From Dyadobacter soli (GTDB taxonomy: Bacteria; Bacteroidota; Bacteroidia; Cytophagales; Spirosomataceae), in contig NZ_FNAN01000009.1 of assembly GCF_900101885.1 (NCBI RefSeq), positions 1-64,000 on the forward strand: a stretch of 64,000 bases of DNA, in the 5' to 3' direction. Numbering within the stretch: position 1 is the stretch's first letter; each line of letters begins with the position of its first letter. The position numbers and the translations under genes are program-made. This document shows positions 35,794 through 44,752 of the stretch, in pieces. Below the pieces are notes generated by a model. It searched no databases and was not told where the DNA came from. It saw nothing but the letters and a program-made list of their open reading frames with translations.

Positions 35794-37281
35794 CTACTTC
35801 CGGATCAAAACCTTCTGCGCTTCAATCGCGCCATTCATCCGGGTTACGGCTACAACGTACATGCCGGAAGTCAGATTCGTGAGGTCGACACCGGCGGATG
35901 TGACTTTCTCAGCCTGGTAAACTTTGCGTCCGGACAGATCTGAAATAGTTAGCGAGCGGACATTGGTATTATTGTACACTAAAATTCTTTCAGAAGCAGG
36001 GTTCGGGAATACTGCTATTGCGGCACCCGTTTCCATTTTCACGCGCTGAATGCTGCTGTATGCAAAGGTTTGATCCAAATCCACCATTTTGAGGCGATAC
36101 AGATTTTCCCCACGCGCCGGAGACGGGTCGGCAAACGAATAAGTCAGCGACTGGTTGCTTTCTCCATGAGACAAAACGCTCCCGATGCGGTCCCAAACCT
36201 TGCCATTAATGCTCCGTTCGATATCGAAATGGCTGCTGTTGGTTTCCGAAGTGGTGGTCCAGCTAAGGTTGACCGCCGTATTTTCCGCGGAAGCCGTGAA
36301 TTTCACCAGCGTAACAGGCAGCACAATCGGACTTTCGCTGAAATAGAAGTTGTGGAATTCAAATCCGTTCTGCTGGTCGAAGTGCCCGCCGATGATCGAC
36401 TGTCCGTTGATCGACCCGCCATTGCCGCTCAGGCTGGCTTTCGGCGCAAGGAAGCTGCCGAGGAATTTAAAGCTTTTCAGGGAAATCGAATTGGCAAGCG
36501 GAAAATTGAACAGTACCCGCACATTCTCCTTGTCGGCACCATTCATGCGCATGCTGCCGCCATCGATAGACAGCGTCTGGTTCTGCACATTGATAATGGC
36601 CCACGCCCCGGCCGGAATATCCACCCGGATTTCGTCGCTGCTCATATTTTCAGGTAAGGTAATGTCGAAAACGTTCAGACCTAAACTCGTTCCGGTGAGG
36701 GTATACTGGTGATATCCGTCGAAAGTCATCGTTCCGGTGTTCGTGAGTGCATCCAGTGTCCCGCTCAGTGTTCTGTAATAGTTCAGAAGCTTGTTATCCG
36801 AAAACCGGATGTAGTCAAATTTCCCACTTTTAATGGTACTCACGGTCGGGGCGATCAGGCTTGGAAATACCGTGCTGCTCGGTGCCGTGTTGTAAACCAG
36901 ATTTCCCCGAAGGCCCCAGTTCCCGATATTGTTGAACTGTCCGTTGACAACGAGGTTATCTGTCGTGTCCGGCGCATTGACGCCCACGCTGCCCGTGCCG
37001 ACGCTATACCCCCTCGTGGTAAGGTTGAAGTCGCCGGCGACAGCCAGCCGCCCTTCCACATCGCCGGAATTGCTCTGAAAATTCCCGAAAATGATCGCAT
37101 TGAAATTGCCGGTTCCGACAAATTCGGACGAAAGAAACTCGTCGGGAATGGTCAGTGAGGTCTTTGTCCCCTGAGCCATAGCTGGCTGTCCGATCGACGC
37201 CAATGCGGTAAAACTAATTAGTAGTGCCCGATAGAATTTAGAGGACGGGCGAGTGTGAAGAATTCTATAAAACTTTTCCAT
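35794..37281 (-). CDS. Choice-of-anchor A protein with T9SS tail
   Basis: 495 residues with a signal peptide (ALLISFTALASIGQPAMAQ). Residues about 55-310 form the choice-of-anchor A/collagen-binding-like domain (FNAIIFGNFQSNSGDVEGRL, NLVVNGQFNNIG, GSFLAPKASLSGNGGSINGQ). A fibronectin-like linker (NLSWTTTSETNSSHFDIERS) leads to a T9SS type A tail (VFPNPASERILVYNN ... LTSGMYVVAVTR). The protein should be surface-located; an adhesive role is inferred. It is convergent with the PadR unit. Confidence 0.88.
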   Translation of the reverse strand: MEKFYRILHTRPSSKFYRALLISFTALASIGQPAMAQGTKTSLTIPDEFLSSEFVGTGNFNAIIFGNFQSNSGDVEGRLAVAGDFNLTTRGYSVGTGSVGVNAPDTTDNLVVNGQFNNIGNWGLRGNLVYNTAPSSTVFPSLIAPTVSTIKSGKFDYIRFSDNKLLNYYRTLSGTLDALTNTGTMTFDGYHQYTLTGTSLGLNVFDITLPENMSSDEIRVDIPAGAWAIINVQNQTLSIDGGSMRMNGADKENVRVLFNFPLANSISLKSFKFLGSFLAPKASLSGNGGSINGQSIIGGHFDQQNGFEFHNFYFSESPIVLPVTLVKFTASAENTAVNLSWTTTSETNSSHFDIERSINGKVWDRIGSVLSHGESNQSLTYSFADPSPARGENLYRLKMVDLDQTFAYSSIQRVKMETGAAIAVFPNPASERILVYNNTNVRSLTISDLSGRKVYQAEKVTSAGVDLTNLTSGMYVVAVTRMNGAIEAQKVLIRK

Positions 37282-37714
37282 AACATTTTGATAGAGAAGG
37301 AACTGAGTAAATTGTTACTAGAATTTACATCATGAAAAATGTATAATTCAAGAAAATTTTCACTTATCGTTCACTTCCTTTCAAACTGGTTTTGGAACCT
37401 AAAAAATACCGACAGAACTAGTTGACACAGCTGAATTTTGTTTGAAATGCTTGTAGAAATAGTGCAATCGATGCCTGGCAAAACGGCTATTCCCGCATAA
37501 GAAAGTAACCTCAGGTTATACAAGCTATATCGGCGGTCCGGCGACCCGGCGGTCCGGCGACCCGGCGACCCGCCTTCGTTCGCCTGTCCGTTTCCGCGCC
37601 GGGGTTGTTCGCAAATGAACATACCTATACCGTTCAGGCTGCGAAATTGCCGTTTTCAATGAGTACAGGCCCATTTTGCCAGTTTGGCCGGATATTTGCA
37701 CAACTTAACCAACC
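37282..37714. other. 433-bp non-coding gap
   Basis: No gene is seen. It is AT-rich on the left (upstream region of the choice-of-anchor gene) and GC-rich in the middle, where 37530-37574 is a tandem repeat. The right end is the leader of the permease gene, with a GATATTTG near 37690 that resembles a -7 box. Confidence 0.6.
37530..37574. repeat. GC-rich tandem repeat (17-bp unit)
   Basis: CGGCGGTCCGGCGACCC occurs twice in tandem and is followed by a partial third GGCGACCCG, in an otherwise AT-rich gap. Confidence 0.8.
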
Positions 37715-40150
37715 ATGTATCAGAAATACCTCAAAACCGCCTACCGAAACCTTACGCAGAGCAAGGTCTATTCGGGCATAACCATATTCGGCCTCGCGCT
37801 CGGCCTGGCAGTGAGTTCGCTCAGCATCCTTTACGTAATGGACGAGCTGCGATACGACCGCTTCAATCGAAAAGCGGACCGCATTTACCGCATCAATAGC
37901 GACATTACCTATTCGCTCAAAGCGTCCAGGGCGGCCGTTGCGCCGACACCGATGGCGCAGACGTTGAAACAGGATTTCCCCGAAGTAGAAGAAGCCGTCC
38001 GTTTGGGAAAGTATGGTAGCCATTTGGTAAAAGGAGAAAGGGCAGCCATCCGCGAGCAACGCGTCCTTTATGCCGATTCTACGGTTTTCAAGGTATTTAC
38101 ATTACCCGTCATCGCCGGAAATCCCGAGAAAGCATTGACCGAACCGAATTCGGTGGTGATCACAGAGCGAATGGCCCGGAAGTACTTTGGCACATCGGAG
38201 GCATTAAACCGGACGCTAACCTTTGATACCGGCGTCGTCAGGCGCGTGACGGCCGTTATGGCCGACATTCCTGCACAATCGCATTTCCAGGCCGATTTTC
38301 TGCTGCCCCTGCACGAGACGCCGGAGGCGAAGGTGAACAAATGGGGTAACCACATTTTCAATACCTATCTGCTGCTGAGGCCCGGTACCGATCCCCAATC
38401 GGTAGAAGCCAAATTCGAACACGTGCTTCAAACCTACATGGACCCGGCGTTGCGACAGTTTTTTCAGACGACCCTCGCCGAAACCCGCAAAGCAGGCAAC
38501 AATTTCAAATACGCGTTAATGCCTTTGCGCGACATTCACCTGCATTCCGACCGCGCGGGGGAGTTGCTGCCAAACAGTAGCATTCAATACATTTATCTCT
38601 TCCTGGGCATTGCCTTCTTCATCCTGCTGATCGCCGTATTTAACTTCATCAACCTCTCGACCGCCCGCTCGGCCAGGCGCGCACGTGAGGTAGGTGTGCG
38701 CAAAGTAATGGGTTCCTCCCGAACCGATCTGATTGGCCAGTTTCTCGCCGAATCCCTGCTGTTTACATTTCTCGCATTGCTGGTCGGTTTGGGGTTGGTG
38801 TATGTGTTATTACCCGATTTCAATGTACTTGCGGCGAAATCACTGTCGTTCGGCGACATTGTTAATGGGCGGACGGTCGGCGGCCTCATGGCGGGGACTT
38901 TGCTGGTGGGCACCCTGGCGGGGCTTTATCCGGCCTTTTATTTGTCTTCGTTTCAACCGATCGAGGTGCTGAAAAGCAAGTTCTGGATCGTTCCGGGGCG
39001 TTATAACCTGCGGGGTTTTTTAGTGGTATTTCAATTCGCGATGTCTGTGCTGCTGATCATCGGTACGGTACTGATCCATCAGCAGCTGCATTTTATTCAA
39101 ACCAAAAAAATAGGTTTTACCAAAGAGCAGGTACTGGTAGTGAAAACCGCTGAGACCTCGGCATCGGACATTGCTGCCTTCAAAGAAGAAGTACTGCGCA
39201 ATGCGTCGGTGAAAATGGGGGCCGTGAGCGGTTTCCTCCCCGTGGCATCGAACCGCTGGAATGATATGTGGTACCCGGCGGGCACGACCGATCAAAAGCA
39301 TTCAATTAATATGCAGGAATGGAAAGTGGATACCGATTACATTCCGACGCTCGAACTGAAACTGTTGCAAGGGCGGAATTTTGAACCGGGCCGTGCGGCC
39401 GATAGTACCGCGGTCGTCATCAACGAGCGGGCGGCGCAGCGGTTGGGTTATACACGAGCGGTTGGTAAAACCATTCACAAATCAGGAGGCGAGGAATTGA
39501 CCATTATCGGAGTGGTGCAGGATTTTCACTACGAATCGCTGCGGACGACGATCGAGCCGGTAGCCCTGGTGATCAATGCCAAAATGCTCGGCAGCACCGT
39601 CGAAAAGATGGCGCTGGAAGCCGTTTCGTTCCGGTTGAATACCTCCGACATTGCCGCTACCCTGCATGCCGTGGAGGCAACCTGGAAGAAAACGGCGCCC
39701 GGGCGGCCCTTTGAATACACATTTTTAAGCGACGAATTCGATGCGCTATACCGCACCGAGCAGCGCATCGGGCAGCTGTTTACCTGCTTTGCGGTCGTGG
39801 CTATCCTTATCGCCTGCCTGGGCCTCTTCGGACTCAGCGTATTTGCCGCCGAGCAGCGTACCAAGGAGATCGGCGTGCGCAAGGTAATGGGCGCTTCCGT
39901 GGCGGGCATTACCGCATTGCTGGCCAGGGATTTTCTAAAACCCGTCCTGATCTCGATCCTGATCGCGTCACCCATTGCATGGTTCGCCGTGGATAACTGG
40001 TTACAGGACTTCGCGTACAGAGTCGATGTCGAATGGTGGGTCTTCGCGTTCTCAGGGCTTCTTGCCGTTGCCATTGCGTTGGCTACGGTGAGTTTTCAGA
40101 GCGTGAAAGCTGCCTTGGCGAACCCGGTGAAGAGTTTGCGGAGCGAGTAG
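37715..40150 (+). CDS. FtsX/MacB-type ABC transporter permease
   Basis: 811 residues with the usual two MacB periplasmic (PCD) domains and two FtsX domains. TM1 is at residues 18-40; the FtsX block after about 285 contains STARSARRAREVGVRKVMGSS, and the second near the end has EQRTKEIGVRKVMGASVAGI. The family exports peptides, antibiotics or lipoproteins, or transduces signals, with a separate ATPase. No ATPase adjoins. The PadR gene 2 kb upstream may be its ancestral regulator. Confidence 0.9.
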   Translation: MYQKYLKTAYRNLTQSKVYSGITIFGLALGLAVSSLSILYVMDELRYDRFNRKADRIYRINSDITYSLKASRAAVAPTPMAQTLKQDFPEVEEAVRLGKYGSHLVKGERAAIREQRVLYADSTVFKVFTLPVIAGNPEKALTEPNSVVITERMARKYFGTSEALNRTLTFDTGVVRRVTAVMADIPAQSHFQADFLLPLHETPEAKVNKWGNHIFNTYLLLRPGTDPQSVEAKFEHVLQTYMDPALRQFFQTTLAETRKAGNNFKYALMPLRDIHLHSDRAGELLPNSSIQYIYLFLGIAFFILLIAVFNFINLSTARSARRAREVGVRKVMGSSRTDLIGQFLAESLLFTFLALLVGLGLVYVLLPDFNVLAAKSLSFGDIVNGRTVGGLMAGTLLVGTLAGLYPAFYLSSFQPIEVLKSKFWIVPGRYNLRGFLVVFQFAMSVLLIIGTVLIHQQLHFIQTKKIGFTKEQVLVVKTAETSASDIAAFKEEVLRNASVKMGAVSGFLPVASNRWNDMWYPAGTTDQKHSINMQEWKVDTDYIPTLELKLLQGRNFEPGRAADSTAVVINERAAQRLGYTRAVGKTIHKSGGEELTIIGVVQDFHYESLRTTIEPVALVINAKMLGSTVEKMALEAVSFRLNTSDIAATLHAVEATWKKTAPGRPFEYTFLSDEFDALYRTEQRIGQLFTCFAVVAILIACLGLFGLSVFAAEQRTKEIGVRKVMGASVAGITALLARDFLKPVLISILIASPIAWFAVDNWLQDFAYRVDVEWWVFAFSGLLAVAIALATVSFQSVKAALANPVKSLRSE

Positions 40151-40173
40151 TATCAATGCTTTGAATTCAACGC

Positions 40174-40192
40174 CGTTTCTGGCTCAGAAACG
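40174..40192. other. Hairpin at a convergent gene end
   Basis: CGTTTCTG and CAGAAACG form a perfect 8-bp stem with a 3-nt loop, overlapping the stop codon of the glycosyltransferase gene and lying just past the permease stop. There is no T-run, so it is not a classical terminator; it may protect mRNA ends. Confidence 0.5.
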
Positions 40193-42349
40193 ATACTTCT
40201 CGCAACTGCTCTTTTTAAGCTCTACCAAATGCAGCAGCTCGCTGGAATAAATGCGGGCGATATTGTCCTTCGGGATGAAAGAGTCGATCAGCGTGGGGTC
40301 GTCGGAAAGGATATAATCGTAGCAGAATTCCTTCTGTGCGTTTTTCAACGGGGAGAGTTCCTTCATGTAACGGATATAGTCCATCTGGCCGGCACGGTGA
40401 ATGTTGTTGTCGGTCGCACTCCAGAAATGGTAGTAACCCACATTCCGGCGGAACATAACGCCCACGTTCCGGTCGGCGGGGATGTGCGGGCTGAGCTGTT
40501 TGAAACTGAGGTAGTTGTCGGGATTGCTGAGGAAATACGCCCTGTCACGGCTCATCGAAATAATATTGGAAGTGCGGTCCTGGTCGTAGTAGCCCGCTTT
40601 TTCCAGCAATGCAAACACTTTGGTCCTTTCGGCGTAATCGGGCCATCTTTTCAGTGGATGGCAGTTGTCTTTGCCTGGGAATCCGTAGTAATCGCTCAGG
40701 TATTTTTCATAAATTTTACCTACCTCGGCGCTGCTTTCGCAAATGGCGATGGGAATATGCCCCAATGCTTTCCGCGTAACGAAATTGATGGAAACAAGCT
40801 CCTTGCTGGGGTTACCGTAAACGAACGGCAGCGATGAAAGCAGCAACGGTACCGCGAGATAAACTGCCTTCCAGCGAAGTTTCAACGAGTACACACACGC
40901 GATCATGATCGCGCCCATGGTGAACAGGGGCATTTGTGTGCGCGTGCTCCAAAGCTGGAATTTCATGAGTGTACAAAAAAGCAGGAAACCCAGCGCCGCA
41001 CAGGTCCAGAACCATTTCACATCCCTGTTTAAAGGCAGGAACAGCAGCAGGACAGCCGCGCCCACGATCAGCCAGAAATGGATCGTGTTCGGGATCATAT
41101 CCTCGTGAACCGAGTATTTGACCGAAAACGGGTCCACACTCAGGTCTGGGTCGTCGACATCCACGCCGATGGTTTTATGAAAAGCCCTGATCTTGTCGTC
41201 GAGCATCCGGTTGAAGCTCGTATTGGGCAACCCGATATTCAGTCCGGCATTCTTGATCACATTGGACAACGTGTAAACGACGGAATGCTTTTTGGCGGGC
41301 AGCTCTTCCGAAGCAAACGGCGTGTTCTGCAACGGGCTCATCACATGCCCGAAAAGCGTGTAGTTGCGGTAAAAGAAGGGCGAAAAAGTGATGGCCATCA
41401 ATGCAAGCGCCACGCCCAGCACTTTCATGGCGTAGGCAAAGCGGTATTGCAGTAGAATGCGCACGCCGAAATAGATCACGAACGGAATGGCGAAGATCAG
41501 GATCGTGTATTTGGAAAACCCTCCGAATGCGAGCGATTGCATCATAGCGATCAGCGCCAGCGTCGATTTGTTTTTCAGTAATTCAAATCCGAAATACACG
41601 AAAGCGATGAAGAAAAAGCATGCGCAGAGGTCGACCTGTGTGCTGGTGCTTTCAAAAATCACGATCGGCAATGTCAGAAAACAGATCGTCGCGAGCAATT
41701 GGCCGTCTTTCGCCAGTCCGAGTTTCTTCGTGATCAAACCGACGCCACAGATCGCGCCGATGAATGCGCCAAACTGGATAATGCAGGCAAACTGATCGGA
41801 GCCGGCGAGCAGCACCGTATCCAGCACGAGGTATTCGGCGAATACATTGAGATAAAGCTGCTGCAAATGCATGGTAGGGAAGTGATCCAGGTTACCATTG
41901 TAAATCCAGATCAGGATCCGGTTCAGATGGTACATATGCGTATCAAAGTTGTTTGGAGCCGTATAAATGGCCAGGAACAGCAATGGCAGAATGTATAACA
42001 ATGCAACGGAGGCGATCACTAACTTGTGTGTTGTGCCAAATCCGGCCAGGCGGAATGTGCCTTTTAATGCGCCCAGCTTTTTCAGATCGATTTTCCCCGA
42101 TTGATGGAGATAGTAAACCAGCCCTGCCATACCCAATGCTTCAATGGCCCAGAAGACAAGCGCCGACGTAGCATTAAGCGCATTGAAGAACGAGGCTATT
42201 TCATTGTAGATAAATATGATACCCGCGTTGGCTATCAACGAAAGTATGAACGACCGGCGAAGATTGGTATAAGTGCCCGCCTCGGAAGAACGCAGGAAGA
42301 AAATGGCAAAAATACAGGCAAACGAAACGAGGAGTAAACTAACACCCAT
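40184..42349 (-). CDS. GT39/ArnT-like polytopic glycosyltransferase
   Basis: 721 residues with about twelve transmembrane segments. The first large loop has NNFDTHMYHLNRILIWIYNG, in the position of the catalytic Asp of GT-C glycosyltransferases, followed by HLQQLYLNVFAEY. The last 200 residues are soluble. GT-C enzymes transfer a sugar from a polyprenyl phosphate to lipid or protein in the periplasm. The acceptor is not known. Confidence 0.75.
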   Translation of the reverse strand: MGVSLLLVSFACIFAIFFLRSSEAGTYTNLRRSFILSLIANAGIIFIYNEIASFFNALNATSALVFWAIEALGMAGLVYYLHQSGKIDLKKLGALKGTFRLAGFGTTHKLVIASVALLYILPLLFLAIYTAPNNFDTHMYHLNRILIWIYNGNLDHFPTMHLQQLYLNVFAEYLVLDTVLLAGSDQFACIIQFGAFIGAICGVGLITKKLGLAKDGQLLATICFLTLPIVIFESTSTQVDLCACFFFIAFVYFGFELLKNKSTLALIAMMQSLAFGGFSKYTILIFAIPFVIYFGVRILLQYRFAYAMKVLGVALALMAITFSPFFYRNYTLFGHVMSPLQNTPFASEELPAKKHSVVYTLSNVIKNAGLNIGLPNTSFNRMLDDKIRAFHKTIGVDVDDPDLSVDPFSVKYSVHEDMIPNTIHFWLIVGAAVLLLFLPLNRDVKWFWTCAALGFLLFCTLMKFQLWSTRTQMPLFTMGAIMIACVYSLKLRWKAVYLAVPLLLSSLPFVYGNPSKELVSINFVTRKALGHIPIAICESSAEVGKIYEKYLSDYYGFPGKDNCHPLKRWPDYAERTKVFALLEKAGYYDQDRTSNIISMSRDRAYFLSNPDNYLSFKQLSPHIPADRNVGVMFRRNVGYYHFWSATDNNIHRAGQMDYIRYMKELSPLKNAQKEFCYDYILSDDPTLIDSFIPKDNIARIYSSELLHLVELKKSSCEKYRF

Positions 42350-42474
42350 ATTGGAAGAATGGACTGAAAAATATCGGATTGCGGGCTTTTACGGTGCAAA
42401 GGTACGTGAATATTCGGGCCGGAAGCAGGATTTGTTAGTGTACGTGCAGTAAACACATACTTTTTATCCTGACC

Positions 42475-43422
42475 TCAGGAAACCACATTGCGCGGATTCC
42501 CCGATTGAAAACCTGCCAGATTATCGGCCACCATTTGCAGCAACCGCTCACGCGCCTCGAACGTCGCCCACGCTACGTGCGGCGTAATCACGCAGTTGGG
42601 AGCGGATAGTAATGGATTATCGGCCTTGGGCGGCTCCACGGAAAGAACATCGAGCCCGGCCGCGGCGATGGTCCCGTTTTGGAGCGCATCGGCAAGGTCC
42701 TGCTCGTGGATAAGCGGCCCGCGGCCCGTATTGAGGACAACGGCGCTGCGTTTCATTTTGGAGAGACTATCCCGGTTGACGATCTCACGCGTTTCTTCGG
42801 TAAGCGGGCAATGCAGGCTTACGACGTCGCTTTGCCGGAAGATCTCGTCCAGCGAAACCATTTCTACCCCTTCCGTCGGAGCGGGATGCTTCCGGTATGC
42901 GATTACTTTCATGCCAAAAGCCGCCGCGATCCTGGCGACCTGTGAACCGATATCGCCGAGGCCGATCAGGCCCATGGTTTTTCCGGCCAGCTCGGTGAGC
43001 GGCGTTTTCCAGTAGCAGAAATCGGCGGAAGCGGCCCATTCTCCGGCGAACACACTCTGGCTATGCGTTTCTACCCGGTTCACAATCGCCAGCAGCAATG
43101 CGAACGTCTGCTGCGCTACCGATGCCGGGCCGTAGGCTTTCACATTGGTAACGGTAATGCCCTGCTTCCTGGCGGCATCGATGTCGATATTGTTGAAACC
43201 CGTGGCCATCACCCCGATATATTTCACTTTCGGCAGCTGCGCCAGCGTGTCGGCGGAAAGCACTACCTTATTGACCAGCAAAACTTCCGCGTCACCCGCT
43301 CTGCCGACGATCTCTTCTTTCGCCGAGCGGTCGTAAATAGTCACATTGCCCAGTTTTTCAATCGGCGCCCAATCCTGGTCGCCGGGGTTGAGGGTATATC
43401 CGTCGAGAATTACGATGTTCAT
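42475..43422 (-). CDS. D-2-hydroxyacid dehydrogenase (glycerate/lactate type)
   Basis: 315 residues. NAD-binding motif GLIGLGDIGSQVARIAAAFG, the catalytic Arg (LNTGRGPLIHE), Glu (GLDVLSVEPP) and His (NCVITPHVAWAT) are in place. The enzyme reduces 2-oxo acids such as hydroxypyruvate with NAD(P)H in the cytoplasm; substrate choice is unknown. It starts 10 bp after the DUF4143 ATPase stop and may be read from the same transcript. Confidence 0.92.
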   Translation of the reverse strand: MNIVILDGYTLNPGDQDWAPIEKLGNVTIYDRSAKEEIVGRAGDAEVLLVNKVVLSADTLAQLPKVKYIGVMATGFNNIDIDAARKQGITVTNVKAYGPASVAQQTFALLLAIVNRVETHSQSVFAGEWAASADFCYWKTPLTELAGKTMGLIGLGDIGSQVARIAAAFGMKVIAYRKHPAPTEGVEMVSLDEIFRQSDVVSLHCPLTEETREIVNRDSLSKMKRSAVVLNTGRGPLIHEQDLADALQNGTIAAAGLDVLSVEPPKADNPLLSAPNCVITPHVAWATFEARERLLQMVADNLAGFQSGNPRNVVS

Positions 43423-43432
43423 AAGGTTGTAT

Positions 43433-44587
43433 TTAAATGTTTTTCCAGGCTTTTACTGTGTACTGCGTCCTGGCCTGGTTGGTACTACCGCCGTATATTA
43501 AAGTCTTTTCTCCGGTGTTGTTCTCGGAAATCTCGCTAAAATAGTTAAGCCCTGCAAAATGCTCAGTCATAATCGTCTGAGTGGATTTGATTTCAAAAAT
43601 ATCGTACAGGTTTCCGTTTTGAGTCATCAGGTCAATCTCGTGCCCATTGGAGTCTCGCCAGAACCAGTAGTCACGATGGAGATAGCCGTGTTCGTTTTGC
43701 TTCTGAATTTCGGCGATGATCATATTCTCGAAAATGCTTCCGCGCAACGGGTTTTCGTTGAATGTCGCTGTATTCCGTATGCCCAGCAGATGGCACAGCA
43801 GGCCGGTGTCATAAAAATAGATTTTCGGGGTTTTGACCACCCGCTTGCTGAAATTCCGGTAAAACGGTTGCAATTGAAAGGTAATGTAGCTGCTTTCCAG
43901 GATCGAAAGCCAGGCTTTTGCCGTAGGCTGGGATATCCCGCATTCGTTCGCGATCGACGATAGGTTCATCAATTGCCCAACGCGGGCTGCACACAAACTT
44001 AAAAAAGTACGGAATTGCCTAAGGTCACGGATGTTGGCAAGCTCGGTCACATCACGTTCCACGTACGTTTGAATGTAATTGGCGTAAAAGTTCGTGGGAT
44101 CGATGTTTCGGTCGTAAATGGCCGGGTAAAAACCGTTCAGGCATACTTCCGGAAATGTATCGCCCAGCAAATCTGCCGATTTCATTTCTGAAAAATCAAA
44201 TGGGAGTAGTTTAAAAAGCGCTACGCGTCCAGCCAGACTTTGGGTAATGTTGCTAAGCAGCTGGAAGTTTTGCGAGCCGGACAATATGAATTGTCCCATT
44301 TGCCGGGATTCGTCCACAAGGGTTTGAATATAGGAAAATAGACCAGGCACCTGCTGGACCTCGTCGAAAATCATGCGCTCAGGATATTCACGAAGGAAGC
44401 CAACCGGATCGTCCGTTGCGAATGCGCGATTATCCGGATTTTCCAGGGATATGTACCGATAATCTTCAAAAACGGTTTTAAGCAGCGTAGTCTTGCCCGA
44501 CTGCCTGGGGCCAGTGATGGCAAGCACCGGGTATTTTTCTTTATGCTGCCTGACGACAGCTTCCATTTGCCTTTCTACGAACTTCAT
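43433..44587 (-). CDS. AAA ATPase with C-terminal DUF4143 domain (second copy type)
   Basis: 384 residues with Walker A GPRQSGKTT near 27-35, Walker B ERMIFDEVQQVP, sensor FILSGSQNFQLLSNI, a winged helix SIANECGISQPTAKAWLSIL and the C-terminal block RDSNGHEIDLMTQNGN, where D/E and K residues of the nuclease-like fold lie. It shares the family but little sequence with the ATPase at 12154-13281. Its promoter region carries four 22-bp iterons. A promoter -7 box TATATTTG lies at 44614-44607. Confidence 0.9.
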   Translation of the reverse strand: MKFVERQMEAVVRQHKEKYPVLAITGPRQSGKTTLLKTVFEDYRYISLENPDNRAFATDDPVGFLREYPERMIFDEVQQVPGLFSYIQTLVDESRQMGQFILSGSQNFQLLSNITQSLAGRVALFKLLPFDFSEMKSADLLGDTFPEVCLNGFYPAIYDRNIDPTNFYANYIQTYVERDVTELANIRDLRQFRTFLSLCAARVGQLMNLSSIANECGISQPTAKAWLSILESSYITFQLQPFYRNFSKRVVKTPKIYFYDTGLLCHLLGIRNTATFNENPLRGSIFENMIIAEIQKQNEHGYLHRDYWFWRDSNGHEIDLMTQNGNLYDIFEIKSTQTIMTEHFAGLNYFSEISENNTGEKTLIYGGSTNQARTQYTVKAWKNI

Positions 44588-44606
44588 AAGTGCTTTATTA
44601 ACAGCA

Positions 44607-44614
44607 CAAATATA
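44607..44614 (-). promoter_or_regulatory. -7 box of the second DUF4143 ATPase
   Basis: On the minus strand TATATTTG fits TAnnTTTG exactly and sits 19 bp upstream of the ATG. No clear TTG is present at -33, but the first iteron covers that region. Confidence 0.6.
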
Positions 44615-44619
44615 TTGCT

Positions 44620-44700
44620 ATTTTGAAATTACATAAACTTTGATTTGAAATTACATGAAGTTTATTTTGAAATTACATAGACTCTATTTTGAATTTGCAT
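44620..44700 (-). promoter_or_regulatory. Four iterons with an exact 22-bp period
   Basis: A 15-bp unit, ATGTAATTTCAAAAT on the minus strand, occurs with its 5' end on the plus strand at 44620, 44642, 44664 and 44686. The two middle-range copies and the first match almost fully, and the fourth is diverged (ATGCAAATTCAAAAT). The 7-bp spacers are not conserved. The period is two helical turns, so all copies face the same side. The array abuts the -7 box of the ATPase gene and is probably its operator. Confidence 0.85.
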
Positions 44701-44733
44701 AAAAAAGCCCTTCCAAAATATCGGAAGGGCTTT
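44701..44733 (-). terminator. Terminator of the M1 peptidase gene
   Basis: AAAGCCCTTCC and GGAAGGGCTTT form a perfect 11-bp stem with an 8-nt loop. On the minus strand it is followed by T6. It lies 20 bp past the peptidase stop and directly before the iterons. Confidence 0.92.
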
Positions 44734-44752
44734 GACTATATCACTGATAACG

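Noticed and set aside
44620..44700. Possible CRISPR array in the 22-bp iterons
   Set aside because: Repeat units are only 15 bp with 7-bp spacers, far too short for CRISPR spacers, and no cas genes are nearby.
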